Source of the DNA: Alteromonas sp. LOR | Lineage (GTDB): Bacteria; Pseudomonadota; Gammaproteobacteria; Enterobacterales; Alteromonadaceae | NCBI RefSeq assembly: GCF_000753865.1 | Contig: NZ_JQFW01000056.1 | Coordinates: 124,001-188,000 of the forward strand | Reading direction: 5' to 3' | Length of the DNA stretch: 64,000 nt | Part shown: piece by piece, positions 16,993 to 26,066 of the stretch | Layout of the letters: every line of letters begins with the position of its first letter | Numbering within the stretch: position 1 is the stretch's first letter | The notes under the pieces: generated by a model | Told to the model about the DNA's origin: nothing | Database searches by the model: none | The model's input: only the letters and a program-made list of their open reading frames with translations | Program-made: the position numbers and the translations under genes

Positions 16993-17160
16993 TGTTCTTG
17001 TAACCATTTTTAAGTACTTATGTTCACGTACTTATGTTTACGTACTTGGCTTGAAGCACTTATCTTAAAGCCCTTGGCCTAAGACAATTGACTTGAAGCG
17101 CTTATTTTCGAGTACTTGTCCTCGAGTATTTGGCTTCAAGTGCCTATCTTTAAATGCTTA
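16993..17160 (-). repeat. Degenerate 14-bp tandem array, 12 units, beginning at a stop codon
   Basis: Read on the minus strand from 17160, twelve consecutive 14-bp blocks fit the consensus YAAGTACTTNAANA with no loss of phase over 168 bp. The first block starts with the TAA of the upstream FabH-like gene. Individual units share roughly 8 to 11 of 14 bases with the consensus. Because the period is 14, the frame changes in every unit, so coding is not the constraint. No spacer structure of a CRISPR is present. Confidence 0.9.
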
Positions 17161-18282
17161 GCGCTTTTTAACGACCAACGAGCCAATCGAGTAACCTGCA
17201 CCAAATGAACATAGCACGCCCACATCGCCAGAAACTAGGTCTTGATGATGCAATCCAAACGCAATCACCGACCCTGCTGACGCTGTGTTAGCATACTCAT
17301 CTAGCACAATTGGCGCTTCTTGTTGTGTGGCATCTCTGCCAAGCAGGCGCTTACAGATCAGTGTATTCATGTTGATATTCGCCTGATGGAGCCACCATCG
17401 TTTCACTTGCGCGGGCGTAATATTGTGTTTTTCTAAATGCGCTTCGATGTGTGAGGCCGCCATGGGGCAAACTTCTTTGAATACTTTGCGCCCTGACTGA
17501 TGGAACAGCTTGTCTACACCGTAGGGTTCAACGTCTTCAGCTCTCGTTAAATAACCAAAATTCGAGCGTATATTGTTTGAAAACTTAGTGACCGCTTTTG
17601 TGCTCAGCACGTCATACACATGCTCGCTTTTTGCAGTATCAGCTAATTCCATAACGGTTGCTGTAGCGACGTCGCCAAAAATGAAATGGCTATCTCGGTC
17701 GGTATAATTTATTTGCGGCGATACTAGCTCAGGGTTTATCACCAACACTCGAGAAGCGTTGCCGGCACTTAACATTTCAAATGCTCGGTGCATCCCAAAC
17801 GTTGCTGCTGAACATGCCACGAGCATGTCAAAACCAAAACCCTCTATGTTCAGTGCTTCTTGTACTTCAATGGCAATTGCGGGATATGCCCGTTGCGTAT
17901 AAGCACACGAAACAATAACGGCATCTATCTCTTCTGCATTTACGTTCGCTGAATTAAGTGCCAAGCGCGCAGCTTCAACAGCGATTTCAGCCTGATGGGA
18001 CAACGCGTTATCACTGCGAGGAGAAATTTTAGGCTTCATTCGCTCGATATCCAAAGCACCTTCTTTCTGATAGACATATCGGCTTTTAATACCTGATGCT
18101 TTTTCGATGAATTCAGCACTTGAATAAGGCATTGGCGCTACGTCGCCGCTTTCGATGTCCTGTTTATTCTTTTCGTTGAAGCTGTCTACATACGCATTGT
18201 AACTTGCTACCAATTCTTCGTTGGTGATGCTTTCTTCAGGGTGCCAGACACCCACGCCACTTATCACGACTTGCTGAGACAT
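17158..18282 (-). CDS. 3-oxoacyl-ACP synthase III (FabH)-like protein
   Basis: Thiolase-fold condensing enzyme of 374 residues, longer than housekeeping FabH (about 317). The catalytic triad is visible: Cys in LVACSAATFGMH (about 157), His in WWLHQANINMN (about 295) and Asn in EYANTASAGS (about 331). This subgroup condenses an acyl thioester with malonyl-ACP, but its physiological substrate is not clear; some members link beta-oxidation intermediates to fatty-acid synthesis. It is not in a fab cluster and stands alone. AGAGAG precedes the ATG. A palindrome lies about 140 bp upstream, and the gene ends in a 12-unit tandem array. Confidence 0.85.
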   Translation of the reverse strand: MSQQVVISGVGVWHPEESITNEELVASYNAYVDSFNEKNKQDIESGDVAPMPYSSAEFIEKASGIKSRYVYQKEGALDIERMKPKISPRSDNALSHQAEIAVEAARLALNSANVNAEEIDAVIVSCAYTQRAYPAIAIEVQEALNIEGFGFDMLVACSAATFGMHRAFEMLSAGNASRVLVINPELVSPQINYTDRDSHFIFGDVATATVMELADTAKSEHVYDVLSTKAVTKFSNNIRSNFGYLTRAEDVEPYGVDKLFHQSGRKVFKEVCPMAASHIEAHLEKHNITPAQVKRWWLHQANINMNTLICKRLLGRDATQQEAPIVLDEYANTASAGSVIAFGLHHQDLVSGDVGVLCSFGAGYSIGSLVVKKR

Positions 18283-18422
18283 AGTTACTCTCTTCTAATT
18301 ATACGCTTCTATTATTTGGTGAACCTAGATGGTAAATACAGGGGCACAAACCCTATTATCAAAGCAATCGCTTGCGCCTCTATTTACGGCTGAATCACCT
18401 ACGCATCAATATTAAAGGCATT

Positions 18423-18441
18423 AATACACAGTCTGTGTATT
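18423..18441. promoter_or_regulatory. 19-bp palindrome, candidate operator of the FabH-like gene
   Basis: AATACACAG and CTGTGTATT form perfect 9-bp arms around a single T. It lies about 140 bp upstream of the FabH-like start, in a gene-free 406-bp spacer (18283-18688) that otherwise holds only the terminator at 18622-18650. The size suits a dimeric repressor such as a TetR-type protein. The binding protein is unknown. Confidence 0.4.
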
Positions 18442-18621
18442 TGAATTAGGCAAACCTTCGATATCTTTGCTCGCGGGCATCCTATAAAACGCCACTTCTT
18501 TTGCCATAGCTTACCTCAATCAAGTCGCTCTGTAACTATTCTCAACCATTGAGACGCTCTTGCATTACTACGTGAGTCCGCAGTGTATTTATGCAAAAGA
18601 GTGACTCGCTAACCCTTGAAA

Positions 18622-18650
18622 CAAAAAAACCCGCTTTTGAGCGGGTTTTT
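18622..18650 (-). terminator. Terminator of the choice-of-anchor I lipoprotein gene
   Basis: ACCCGC pairs with GCGGGT around TTTTGA, and the stem is extended by A-T pairs. Seven Ts follow on the minus strand. It is about 40 nt after the stop at 18689. Confidence 0.88.
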
Positions 18651-18688
18651 GTCACTAATGCAACATACTAGGTTGTTGTCATATTTTA

Positions 18689-20491
18689 TTACAGCTGGCT
18701 AATTTGCCATACCGAAACGGTACCACTTACTTCGTTACCGACAACCAGCAACGCTTCACCGCTTGGGCTGTCTTCTGCACTAACAAACACTAAACTCTCA
18801 GGCGCTAAGTCACCAATCACATCGTCAGAGGTTAGGCCTTCAGTCAAGTCACGGTTAATTACGTATTCGGTAAATTGCGCATCATACGGATTAGTCACAT
18901 CATAAACGAAAATTCCGCCCATGCGCTCTAGACCGATAAAGGCGTACGTACGATCGCCAATTTGACCAACGGTAATAGCTTCCGGCTCAGGCCCTTTGTT
19001 TTCAGAGCGTGAATCGCCTTCGTTTACATCATTGTCGTTATTAAACTGTGCGCCGTGCACTGACGCCGTAATGCGCTCAAAATCATCACCTGAATCGAAA
19101 ACCACTAAACCGTTTTGATCCCAGATTGTGAATGAACGTGCGCCGTAGGTAAATGCAGCGTCATACTCACCGTCGCTATCAGCATCACCCATGGCCGTTG
19201 TAACACGTAAATCATCAGCTTCACCACTGGATTGCAACATCGCTAATTCGGAGTTTGCTTCTGCAACTAAATCACCCACTTGTACTTCATCGGTGTAAGC
19301 TAAACAGCCGTCGTCTTCATCAAAAGAAACGCCACCTGCAGCGGTACATGCAGCATCATCAGCAGCATCAAAGAAGTATTCACGAGCATCACCCTCGTTA
19401 GCTGTCACAATAAAGGTAGCGTCTTTCCAAGTAAAAGTAGCAAGGCTATCAGGCTGATACACGCCATATAGACCAGTGTACTGACCAAAGCTTACTGAGC
19501 TGTCTTCTTGAATATCGATATTCAAATCAGCCCATGCTTTAGTACCTAACCCAACAACATCAACGGTTAACTCTTCTAAATCAAGTACCGCTAGGCCGTT
19601 ATTTTCTTGCAAGCTGACGTACGCTACGTCATTAGTTGCTGCAATGTACTCAGGCTCTAGATCTTGCGCCACTGTCGTTGCAATGGCAGTCCCATTGATT
19701 GTGCGACCAGATGGGTTGGGGAACATCATGCCCTGTGCCATAAGCTCAGCTTGTGAGCCGTTGAATGCCGTGAACCCAACGGTGGTTCCCGTTTCTTCTG
19801 GTTCGCCACTGGCAAGTACATTAATAACTGATATTGAACCAACCGGGTCTACCGTGTAATCGTCTGAAGGCTCGCCTTCGTTTGCCACTAACACTTTGCC
19901 GCCATCGGGAGTGAACGTAACCATATCTGGTAGCGCGCCCACTTCTACCGAATCTAAAAATGCCGGCGTTGCGCTATCTAAACCGTTGTAGAAAAGCACA
20001 TAGCCGTTGTCAGTTTTCACTGCTGCTGATACGGCAACAGCCATAAGGTCACCGCTAACCGCAATGCTATTAACACCGCCTAGGGCAACCCCATTAATGT
20101 CTGCTGGTAAATCAACAGTTGAAGGTGTCAGGTTAATTGTGTTTATCGGGTCGCCTAACGCCGCTGTAGTAACAGTGCCAGCGGGAATAACCGCTATAGT
20201 ATTGGTTGAGGTGTTAGTCGCGTAAATCGTTTGGGTATCGGCGTGATATTGAACAATTTCCGCAGCGCCCTGATTACCTAAAAATGCACGACCAACAACA
20301 TCTAAGGCAATACCAATTGAAGCATCAGTACCGTCAGAACCATCTGCGCCAGGTGTTCCCTGTTCACCCTGAGGCCCTTGAGCACCCGTTTCGCCTTGCT
20401 CACCATCGTCGCCGTCTAGGCCACAACCCGTTAACGATGCAGACACAAGAAGGGCGAGTAATCCGTACTTGAATTTATTACGCACTGCCAT
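18689..20491 (-). CDS. Choice-of-anchor I lipoprotein with collagen-like linker
   Basis: Surface or periplasmic lipoprotein of 600 residues. The lipobox LTGC is at about 20-23, followed by a collagen-like Gly-X-Y stretch (about 27-55, units such as GEQ-GET-GAQ). The rest is a beta-propeller-like domain of the choice-of-anchor I family. Recognisable blocks are TPDGGKVLVANEGEP, TANEGDAREYF and KGPEPEAITVG. Relatives are often annotated as alkaline-phosphatase-like or nuclease-linked, but no catalytic residues can be named here. Here the family's C-terminal sorting anchor is replaced by an N-terminal lipid anchor. Function unknown. Confidence 0.85.
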   Translation of the reverse strand: MAVRNKFKYGLLALLVSASLTGCGLDGDDGEQGETGAQGPQGEQGTPGADGSDGTDASIGIALDVVGRAFLGNQGAAEIVQYHADTQTIYATNTSTNTIAVIPAGTVTTAALGDPINTINLTPSTVDLPADINGVALGGVNSIAVSGDLMAVAVSAAVKTDNGYVLFYNGLDSATPAFLDSVEVGALPDMVTFTPDGGKVLVANEGEPSDDYTVDPVGSISVINVLASGEPEETGTTVGFTAFNGSQAELMAQGMMFPNPSGRTINGTAIATTVAQDLEPEYIAATNDVAYVSLQENNGLAVLDLEELTVDVVGLGTKAWADLNIDIQEDSSVSFGQYTGLYGVYQPDSLATFTWKDATFIVTANEGDAREYFFDAADDAACTAAGGVSFDEDDGCLAYTDEVQVGDLVAEANSELAMLQSSGEADDLRVTTAMGDADSDGEYDAAFTYGARSFTIWDQNGLVVFDSGDDFERITASVHGAQFNNDNDVNEGDSRSENKGPEPEAITVGQIGDRTYAFIGLERMGGIFVYDVTNPYDAQFTEYVINRDLTEGLTSDDVIGDLAPESLVFVSAEDSPSGEALLVVGNEVSGTVSVWQISQL

Positions 20492-20912
20492 TTTTATTTC
20501 CTTTTTTATTAGTGTGTTATTCAGTGTTGAACTGTTGAAATAGGTATCGCTTCCTGCGCACTAGTACAATCAGCAGGCGTAGGTATCTGTTCAACATTAT
20601 TCCAGTACAACAGAAATATCATGTAACTTCTATGTATAAATTAAAGCCAGTTTATGACACAAATATTAATTTGGCAAAGGCTTTACCAAGGGCTATCAAC
20701 TACTTATTGAGCGATGGTATTTTTACCATTGCGCACCACGGGAACCACTAAATAATTTAGCCACTATTGATGCACCGAAAATAAAGGTATGCTTAGCGTC
20801 AGCCTAATGACCTTTGGTCTGCACGTTTCTGCGCTTTCTTAGGCCTTAAAAGTGCAAACCAAAGATCATCAGGCCCAAAGCCAAACGATGTTTAAGACAC
20901 AAAGGACTCAAA
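20492..20912. other. Divergent intergenic region with a 22-bp inverted repeat
   Basis: No ORF is supported between the choice-of-anchor I gene and the M48 protease gene. It must carry both promoters. The only marked structure is the inverted repeat at 20803-20873. Confidence 0.6.
20803..20873 (+). repeat. Long inverted repeat in the leader of the M48 protease gene
   Basis: Arms at 20803-20824 and 20852-20873 (22 nt each) contain ATGACCTTTGGTCTGCAC and its inverted partner, with three or four mismatches, around a 27-nt loop. It ends 40 nt before the protease ATG, so it would form a stable hairpin in the 5' untranslated RNA, or act as a two-site operator in DNA. Confidence 0.65.
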
Positions 20913-21713
20913 ATGAAATTGAAATTCACCTTATCAGCGGCGGTGGCCGCAGCGCTCGCACTATCAGCGTGCGCCACCTCCCCAACTGGCAGAAACCAAG
21001 TACTGCTTTTTTCTGACTCCCAGTTATCTGAAATGGGAGCACAAGCGTTTTCAGGCATGAAAGAAGAACTCAAAGTGTCGACTACGCGAGTGCAGAACAC
21101 TTACGTGGAATGTATTGCCAATGCAATTACTGCACAGGTGCCCGCCTCCGTTTTTGACGGAAAATGGGAAGTGGTAGTTTTTGACGATGAGCAAGTCAAT
21201 GCATTTGCTTTGCCTGGCGGTAAAATAGGGGTTTATACTGGCCTTCTTGGTGTCGCTGAAAACCAGCACCAGCTTGCAGCGGTAATAGGCCATGAAGTCG
21301 GTCACGTTATCGCTGAACACGGTAACGAGCGTATGTCTCAATCTACCTTAATCAATATGGGTACTCAGGCAGCAGGCCAGGTGCTTGCAGCGAATGAGGT
21401 ACCTCAGTCGGGCCCTATTATGGCGGCCATTGGATTAGGTATGCAGGTTGGCGTTCAATTGCCTTTTAGCAGAACTCACGAATCAGAAGCCGATGAAATA
21501 GGTCTTCAGCTAATGGCAAAGTCTGGCTTTGACCCTCGTCAGTCTGTCAACCTTTGGCAGAACATGGAGGCAGCGAGTGGAGGAAATAGCCCAATGGAGT
21601 TTTTATCTACTCACCCGGCTCCGCAAACGCGTATTGCAGATTTAAGAGCAAATATGGGTCCAGCGCTTGCTGATTATCAAGCCACGAACAACCGCCCCAA
21701 TTGTAAGCAGTAA
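20913..21713 (+). CDS. M48-family metalloprotease lipoprotein
   Basis: Zinc endopeptidase of the LoiP/YcaL/BepA group, anchored by lipid to the outer membrane or periplasmic face and usually involved in quality control of envelope proteins. The lipobox LSAC is at about 17-20. The zinc motif HEVGHVIAEH is at about 128-137, and the third ligand Glu lies in ESEADEIG (about 190-197). Length 266 is normal. AAGGA is 8 nt upstream of the ATG. It stands alone with a terminator shared with the convergent mscS-type gene. Confidence 0.95.
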   Translation: MKLKFTLSAAVAAALALSACATSPTGRNQVLLFSDSQLSEMGAQAFSGMKEELKVSTTRVQNTYVECIANAITAQVPASVFDGKWEVVVFDDEQVNAFALPGGKIGVYTGLLGVAENQHQLAAVIGHEVGHVIAEHGNERMSQSTLINMGTQAAGQVLAANEVPQSGPIMAAIGLGMQVGVQLPFSRTHESEADEIGLQLMAKSGFDPRQSVNLWQNMEAASGGNSPMEFLSTHPAPQTRIADLRANMGPALADYQATNNRPNCKQ

Positions 21714-21731
21714 TTCAAAGTAATAGTAATA

Positions 21732-21759
21732 AAAAACGCCGCTTAAAAGCGGCGTTTTT
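21732..21759. terminator. Bidirectional terminator between M48 protease and MscS genes
   Basis: AAAAACGCCGCT and AGCGGCGTTTTT form a perfect stem with a 4-nt loop between two convergent genes. The A and T flanks suit both strands. Confidence 0.92.
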
Positions 21760-21780
21760 GTTTATCTCGCTGGCGTAATC

Positions 21781-22623
21781 TTATTCGCCATCTGTTTTAT
21801 GCAAATGCACATCCATTTGTGGAAACGGAATAGAGATGCCTTCTTGGTCGAAACGCAATTTAACCGCTTCAGTAAAGTCGAACTTAACGCCCCAGAAATC
21901 TGCTGCCTTAACCCATGGGCGAACCACAAAGTTCACACTGCTATCGGCAAGTTCAGATACTGCAACCGTTGGCGCTGGCTCTGCTAAAATTCGTTCATCA
22001 GCTGACACCATTTCTTGAAGTATTTGCTTCGCTTTCAATAAGTCAGCGTCGTAGCCAATACCTACAACCATATCTACACGACGAGTTTCCTTAGCCGAGT
22101 AATTGGTAATATTACCACTGTAGATATTACCGTTTGGTACAATAATTTCTTTATTGTCAGGCGTTGTCATTGTCGTTGTGAAAATGCCAATCTTTTTAAT
22201 TGAGCCCGCAGTTCCACCCGCTTCAACGAAGTCACCCGCTTTAAATGGTTTGAATAAAAGAAGCATTACGCCCGCTGCGAAATTCTTGAGCGAGTCTTGT
22301 AATGACAAACCAATGGCTAGGCCAGCTGCACCTAAAATAGCAACAAGCGATGTGGTATCAACACCAAGTTGGTCTAGCGATGCCACAATAACGAAAAGCA
22401 TTAATATGGCGCTAATGATTGCTTCTAAGAAATCAACGAGCATGTCGTCGTATTTAGATTTGGCCATTACGCGTCGGAAAACTGACAGCAACAGACCGAC
22501 AACAATTTTACCAATCACATAAATTGCGATTGCCATGGCGATATTAATGCCCCATGGAATTGCGTAATCATTTATATACCTTTCAACGTCACTTGCAGAA
22601 AAGAGCGAGAGTTGTTCTTCCAT
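21781..22623 (-). CDS. Small-conductance mechanosensitive channel, MscS family
   Basis: Channel that releases solutes on hypo-osmotic shock. The 280 residues give three membrane helices (about 22-46, 60-84 and 92-112). The pore helix is rich in Gly and Ala (VAILGAAGLAIGLSLQD, about 93-109), and the beta domain begins at GDFVEAGGTAGSIKKI. The pattern VPNGNIYSGNITNYS is the standard MscS signature. Monocistronic and convergent with the M48 protease gene. Confidence 0.96.
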   Translation of the reverse strand: MEEQLSLFSASDVERYINDYAIPWGINIAMAIAIYVIGKIVVGLLLSVFRRVMAKSKYDDMLVDFLEAIISAILMLFVIVASLDQLGVDTTSLVAILGAAGLAIGLSLQDSLKNFAAGVMLLLFKPFKAGDFVEAGGTAGSIKKIGIFTTTMTTPDNKEIIVPNGNIYSGNITNYSAKETRRVDMVVGIGYDADLLKAKQILQEMVSADERILAEPAPTVAVSELADSSVNFVVRPWVKAADFWGVKFDFTEAVKLRFDQEGISIPFPQMDVHLHKTDGE

Positions 22624-23172
22624 AATTATTCCTTGTTGAGTTTATAGTTACTATGCAATTCACGATATCAGTAAAAACTAACATCACCAATAGTTAAAAT
22701 AAGTTAATCTTCAAAACTAAGCTAAAGTCTAACGCTGACGCAGCCTATAGAGGGCATTCATTACCCAAAAGTAGTAAGTTTTATGGTTATACATTCACGA
22801 TTTCTGTTATCATTACGAATGTCATTTTGATTTCATTTCGAACTTTATTTTGTGTTCACTCACCTGTCACATTTCTCACCTAAGCTCTAAGCATAGTTTT
22901 AGCTTACGTATTAATTTAAATACTTCATTTTAAATCTTCATATTGATCACATAGATAGTTTTTTAGACAGTATGAGAAGAAAAATACTGATGTTTTTTTA
23001 ATCAAAAAAGTTTACACTAGGGCTTCACGGATGGTGCATTAGGCAATTGCATCGACTTTTAAATAAAAGTCGGTTCATTGCACTCCTAATGCAAAGACAT
23101 TAAGTACGCTGTTGTATAAAAACCACAGCCACACTGATGCTTTAGTAGATTATTATAAAAAAGGATTATCGT
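22624..23172. other. AT-rich intergenic region with a structured element
   Basis: No ORF of note lies in this 549-bp stretch. The first 400 bp show no structure I could identify. The nested hairpin at 23036-23092 sits ahead of the small ORF at 23173. Confidence 0.55.
23036..23092 (+). ncRNA. Nested hairpin, possible small RNA or leader element
   Basis: Outer arms GCATTAGG (23036) and CCTAATGC (ending 23092) enclose GCAAT/ATTGC pairs and an inner stem CGACTTTTA/TAAAAGTCG. The result is a 57-nt extended hairpin with two bulges. It lies 80 nt before a 63-codon ORF. It may be a leader structure or a processed RNA; no known riboswitch is recognised. Confidence 0.4.
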
Positions 23173-23364
23173 ATGTTGCTCTTAACCACGTTATTTACTG
23201 TCGTTGCTGGAATTTTTCTTTATTCTTTGCGATCAGACACCGGCAAACATACCAAGCACGCACGAGCTCAACGGGACATGAACCGTAATAAAAGCGAAAA
23301 TACAGCGTCGACGCCTGCTCACTCTCTACAGTCGGGTTCCACGGATTCAGCTCGCGCTGCGTAA
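23173..23364 (+). CDS. Hypothetical small membrane protein
   Basis: A 63-residue ORF has an N-terminal hydrophobic helix (LLLTTLFTVVAGIFLYSL, about 2-19) and a polar, Ser/Ala/Lys-rich tail. AAGGA is 7 nt before the ATG, which supports translation. No family is recognised. It could be a single-pass inner-membrane protein or a chance ORF. Confidence 0.45.
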   Translation: MLLLTTLFTVVAGIFLYSLRSDTGKHTKHARAQRDMNRNKSENTASTPAHSLQSGSTDSARAA

Positions 23365-23574
23365 CCGTCTCTATTTAACATTCACACGGTTTCTGTCACG
23401 CTTTCTCACTTTATTGAGTTGCTCATTGGCTTAACTCAATTGCGAATGTTTACAGTAAAGTAACTAAAGAAAGAACGTGTTTAAACGTGTTATCGCCGAT
23501 TTCGCTGACGTCGGCGTTGCATGTCGCCCCCCTCCCCACGTATTATACGCAAAAACGACAACTGCAAATTTTTC

Positions 23575-24303
23575 ATGCGTATACCTAGAGTTTATTACCC
23601 CGATCCTATCGCCTTAGAACAAGAATTTGAGCTTACCCAAGAAGCAGGACATCACGTTGCAACGGTTTTACGCCTGAAACCTAATCGACCGATTGTTTTG
23701 TTTAACGGCGATGGCAATGAGTACAGTGGAATAATCATCAGTGTTCAGCGGAAAAACGTTATCGTTGAGATTGATGCCTGCTTGTCTGTCTCTAATGAGT
23801 CACCTCTGCACCTGCATTTAGGTCAAGGCGTTTCTAAAGGTGACAGAATGGATATGGTGTTGCAAAAGAGCGTTGAATTGGGCGTCAGTGAAATTACCCC
23901 AATCATCACTGAGCGGTGTGCAGTGAAATTAGAGCCATCACGCTGGGAAAAAAAGCTGCAACAATGGCAAAAAATTATCCTAGGTGCCTGTGAGCAAAGC
24001 GGTCGAAACAGAGTGCCTACGCTTAATGAGCCAGTTTCTCTTGTTCAGTGGCTGTCTCAATCTACTTCTAGTTCTCGTATAGTCCTTGCACCGGGTGCGT
24101 CACAGCCTCTTGCTAAGCAACCCTACAATACGCAAGGCTACAGATTACTAGTGGGGCCGGAGGGCGGCCTTTCTGAGACAGAAATTCATCAGGCTAATGA
24201 AAATGGATACCTGTCGGTAAGCTTAGGTCCACGAATTTTAAGAACAGAAACTGCAGCCCTCACGTCGTTAAGCATACTGCAAGCTCAACATGGCGATTTC
24301 TGA
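23575..24303 (+). CDS. rsmE: 16S rRNA (uracil(1498)-N(3))-methyltransferase RsmE
   Basis: SPOUT-class methyltransferase that modifies U1498 of 16S rRNA. The start at 23575 gives MRIPRVYYPDP, the usual family N-terminus; an in-frame ATG 54 nt upstream adds an unrelated extension. The PUA-like N-terminal domain is followed by the SPOUT knot with LVGPEGGLSETEI (about 197-209) and LGPRILRTETAAL (about 219-231). The 242 residues fit. Its place before gshB-yqgE-ruvX is the standard gammaproteobacterial order. Confidence 0.96.
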   Translation: MRIPRVYYPDPIALEQEFELTQEAGHHVATVLRLKPNRPIVLFNGDGNEYSGIIISVQRKNVIVEIDACLSVSNESPLHLHLGQGVSKGDRMDMVLQKSVELGVSEITPIITERCAVKLEPSRWEKKLQQWQKIILGACEQSGRNRVPTLNEPVSLVQWLSQSTSSSRIVLAPGASQPLAKQPYNTQGYRLLVGPEGGLSETEIHQANENGYLSVSLGPRILRTETAALTSLSILQAQHGDF

Positions 24304-24425
24304 GTAACCTGAATCCTCTTTACATTTTAGAACATAACGCCGCTGTCTTGAACTGTGGTAGAGCGCCCCAACATAAGGGGGTATAAGGTCATAGTGACTA
24401 CCGTTAATTTTAAAGCGAGAACCTA

Positions 24426-25382
24426 ATGCAATATACTGTCGGCGTAATCATGGACCCCATTGAGGCCATCACACCACACAAAGATACCAGCCTCGCAATG
24501 ATGCTAGAAGCACAGCGCCGCGGTGCAACTGTAGTGTATTTTGAACTTAAGGATCTCTACTTAGAAAACGGTAAGCCAATGGGATTGGCGAAAACGGTAA
24601 CAGTGAAAGATCAGCCCGCAGACTTTTACGAGATTACCGAAACCAATGCGGTTCACCTAGGTGATATCGATGTGTTGCTTATGCGTAAGGATCCGCCATT
24701 TGACAGTGAATTTCTCTATGCCACTCAAATGCTGTCGTTGGCACAAGATGCAGGCGCTCTTGTGGTAAATAACCCTCAGGCGTTGCGAGACTACAACGAA
24801 AAGCTGTTTACTTCATACTTCCCTGAACATATTCCAGCTACGCTTGTTGCTAATAACCAAGTGCCAATTCGTGAATTTCACGCTAAGTACCAAGATATTA
24901 TTTGTAAACCTCTTGACGGCATGGGCGGAGCTTCCATATTTCGTGTGAAGCCTGATGGCAATAACCTTGGGGTCATCATTGAAACGCTGACTCACCTAGG
25001 CACGCGCTACATGATGGTTCAAGAATATTTGCCGCAAATAAAAGACGGTGACAAGCGCGTACTCATTGTAGACGGTGAAGTTATTCCTTATTGCTTGGCT
25101 CGCTTACCTACCAAGGGAGAAACTCGTGGTAATTTAGCCGCCGGCGGTACCGGACGGCCCCAACCCATTTCTGAATCAGACAGAGCGTTAGCAGAAGCCA
25201 TTGCGCCAACGCTGAAAGAGAACAACATTCTTTTTGTTGGGCTTGATGTGATTGGCAATAAAATAACGGAGATAAACATTACTAGCCCCACATGCGTACG
25301 AGAAATTGAACGTCATTTCGATATCAACATTATGGCGAAGCTGTTTGAGGCAATAGAGAAACGCTTGGCACTCAAGGCTTAG
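24426..25382 (+). CDS. gshB: Glutathione synthetase
   Basis: ATP-grasp ligase joining gamma-glutamylcysteine and glycine, the last step of glutathione synthesis. The 318 residues start with MDPIEAITPHKDTSLAMM (about 9-26), a GshB hallmark. ATP-grasp blocks KPLDGMGGASIFR (about 160-172), RVLIVDGEVIPYCLAR and NITSPTCVREIE are present. It precedes yqgE. The gene's end forms the first unit of a 16-bp tandem array. Confidence 0.98.
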   Translation: MQYTVGVIMDPIEAITPHKDTSLAMMLEAQRRGATVVYFELKDLYLENGKPMGLAKTVTVKDQPADFYEITETNAVHLGDIDVLLMRKDPPFDSEFLYATQMLSLAQDAGALVVNNPQALRDYNEKLFTSYFPEHIPATLVANNQVPIREFHAKYQDIICKPLDGMGGASIFRVKPDGNNLGVIIETLTHLGTRYMMVQEYLPQIKDGDKRVLIVDGEVIPYCLARLPTKGETRGNLAAGGTGRPQPISESDRALAEAIAPTLKENNILFVGLDVIGNKITEINITSPTCVREIERHFDINIMAKLFEAIEKRLALKA

Positions 25383-25454
25383 TGCAACTCAGGCCAGGTA
25401 AAACCCAGGCCTAGTAAAAGCTAGGCTTGACGAAACTCAGCCTTTATAAAAACT
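25375..25454 (+). repeat. 16-bp tandem array across the gshB stop codon, 5 units
   Basis: Five 16-bp units have the consensus AGGCYTAGTAAAACTC and exact phase. Unit 1 contains the gshB stop TAG. The array fills most of the gap between gshB and yqgE. The period of 16 shifts the frame in each unit, so it is not a coding repeat. Confidence 0.85.
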
Positions 25455-25499
25455 GAACGGGATAAATTTTGAGAGAAATAAACTGAAAGTGAAAAAAAT

Positions 25500-26066
25500 A
25501 TGACAGAGTTAACGAGTTTAAAAAATCACTTTTTGGTAGCAATGCCAAGCTTAGACGACCCTTATTTTTCTCGCTCTTTGATTTATGTTTGTGAACATGA
25601 CTCAGAAGGCGCCATGGGAATTGTGGTGAATCAACCCTCCACAATGAATGTGAAGCAACTTTTAGAACAAACCGACAAAGAACTCACGGTGTCAGACGAT
25701 AAAGCCGAAGAAATCGTACTCGCAGGCGGCCCTGTAAGTCAGGAACGAGGTTTTGTATTGCACTCTACGCAAAAAGGTTGGGCCTCGAGTTTAGCCCTAG
25801 CACCAGGGGTAATGGTAACAACGTCAAAGGACATTTTAACCGCCATCGGTAACGATGAAGGTCCTGATGATGCCATTATCGCTCTGGGGTTTGCCGGTTG
25901 GTCTAAAGGGCAGTTGGAGCAGGAAATGCAAGATAACGCATGGCTAACGATTGAAGCTGATGAGGAAATCTTATTTCACACGCCTATCCATAAGAAATGG
26001 CAAGCTACCGTGAACAAGCTCGGCGTCGATGTGTGGCAATTAGCACCAGGCTCTGGTCATGCCTAA
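25500..26066 (+). CDS. yqgE: YqgE/AlgH family protein
   Basis: Conserved 188-residue protein of the UPF0301/AlgH family. The blocks [20 protein letters not shown] (about 8-27), [10 protein letters not shown] and [13 protein letters not shown] are diagnostic. Its molecular role is not settled; some relatives have been linked to regulation or redox chemistry. Its end overlaps the ruvX start by 8 bp, the usual coupling of this pair. Confidence 0.96.
   Translation: MTELTSLKNHFLVAMPSLDDPYFSRSLIYVCEHDSEGAMGIVVNQPSTMNVKQLLEQTDKELTVSDDKAEEIVLAGGPVSQERGFVLHSTQKGWASSLALAPGVMVTTSKDILTAIGNDEGPDDAIIALGFAGWSKGQLEQEMQDNAWLTIEADEEILFHTPIHKKWQATVNKLGVDVWQLAPGSGHA

Noticed and set aside
16993-17160. CRISPR array
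   Set aside because: Units are contiguous 14-mers without spacers, and no cas genes are nearby. The same holds for the other arrays.
23521-23574. Upstream ATG extending RsmE by 18 codons
   Set aside because: The extension is unlike any RsmE N-terminus; the family start MRIPR is at 23575.
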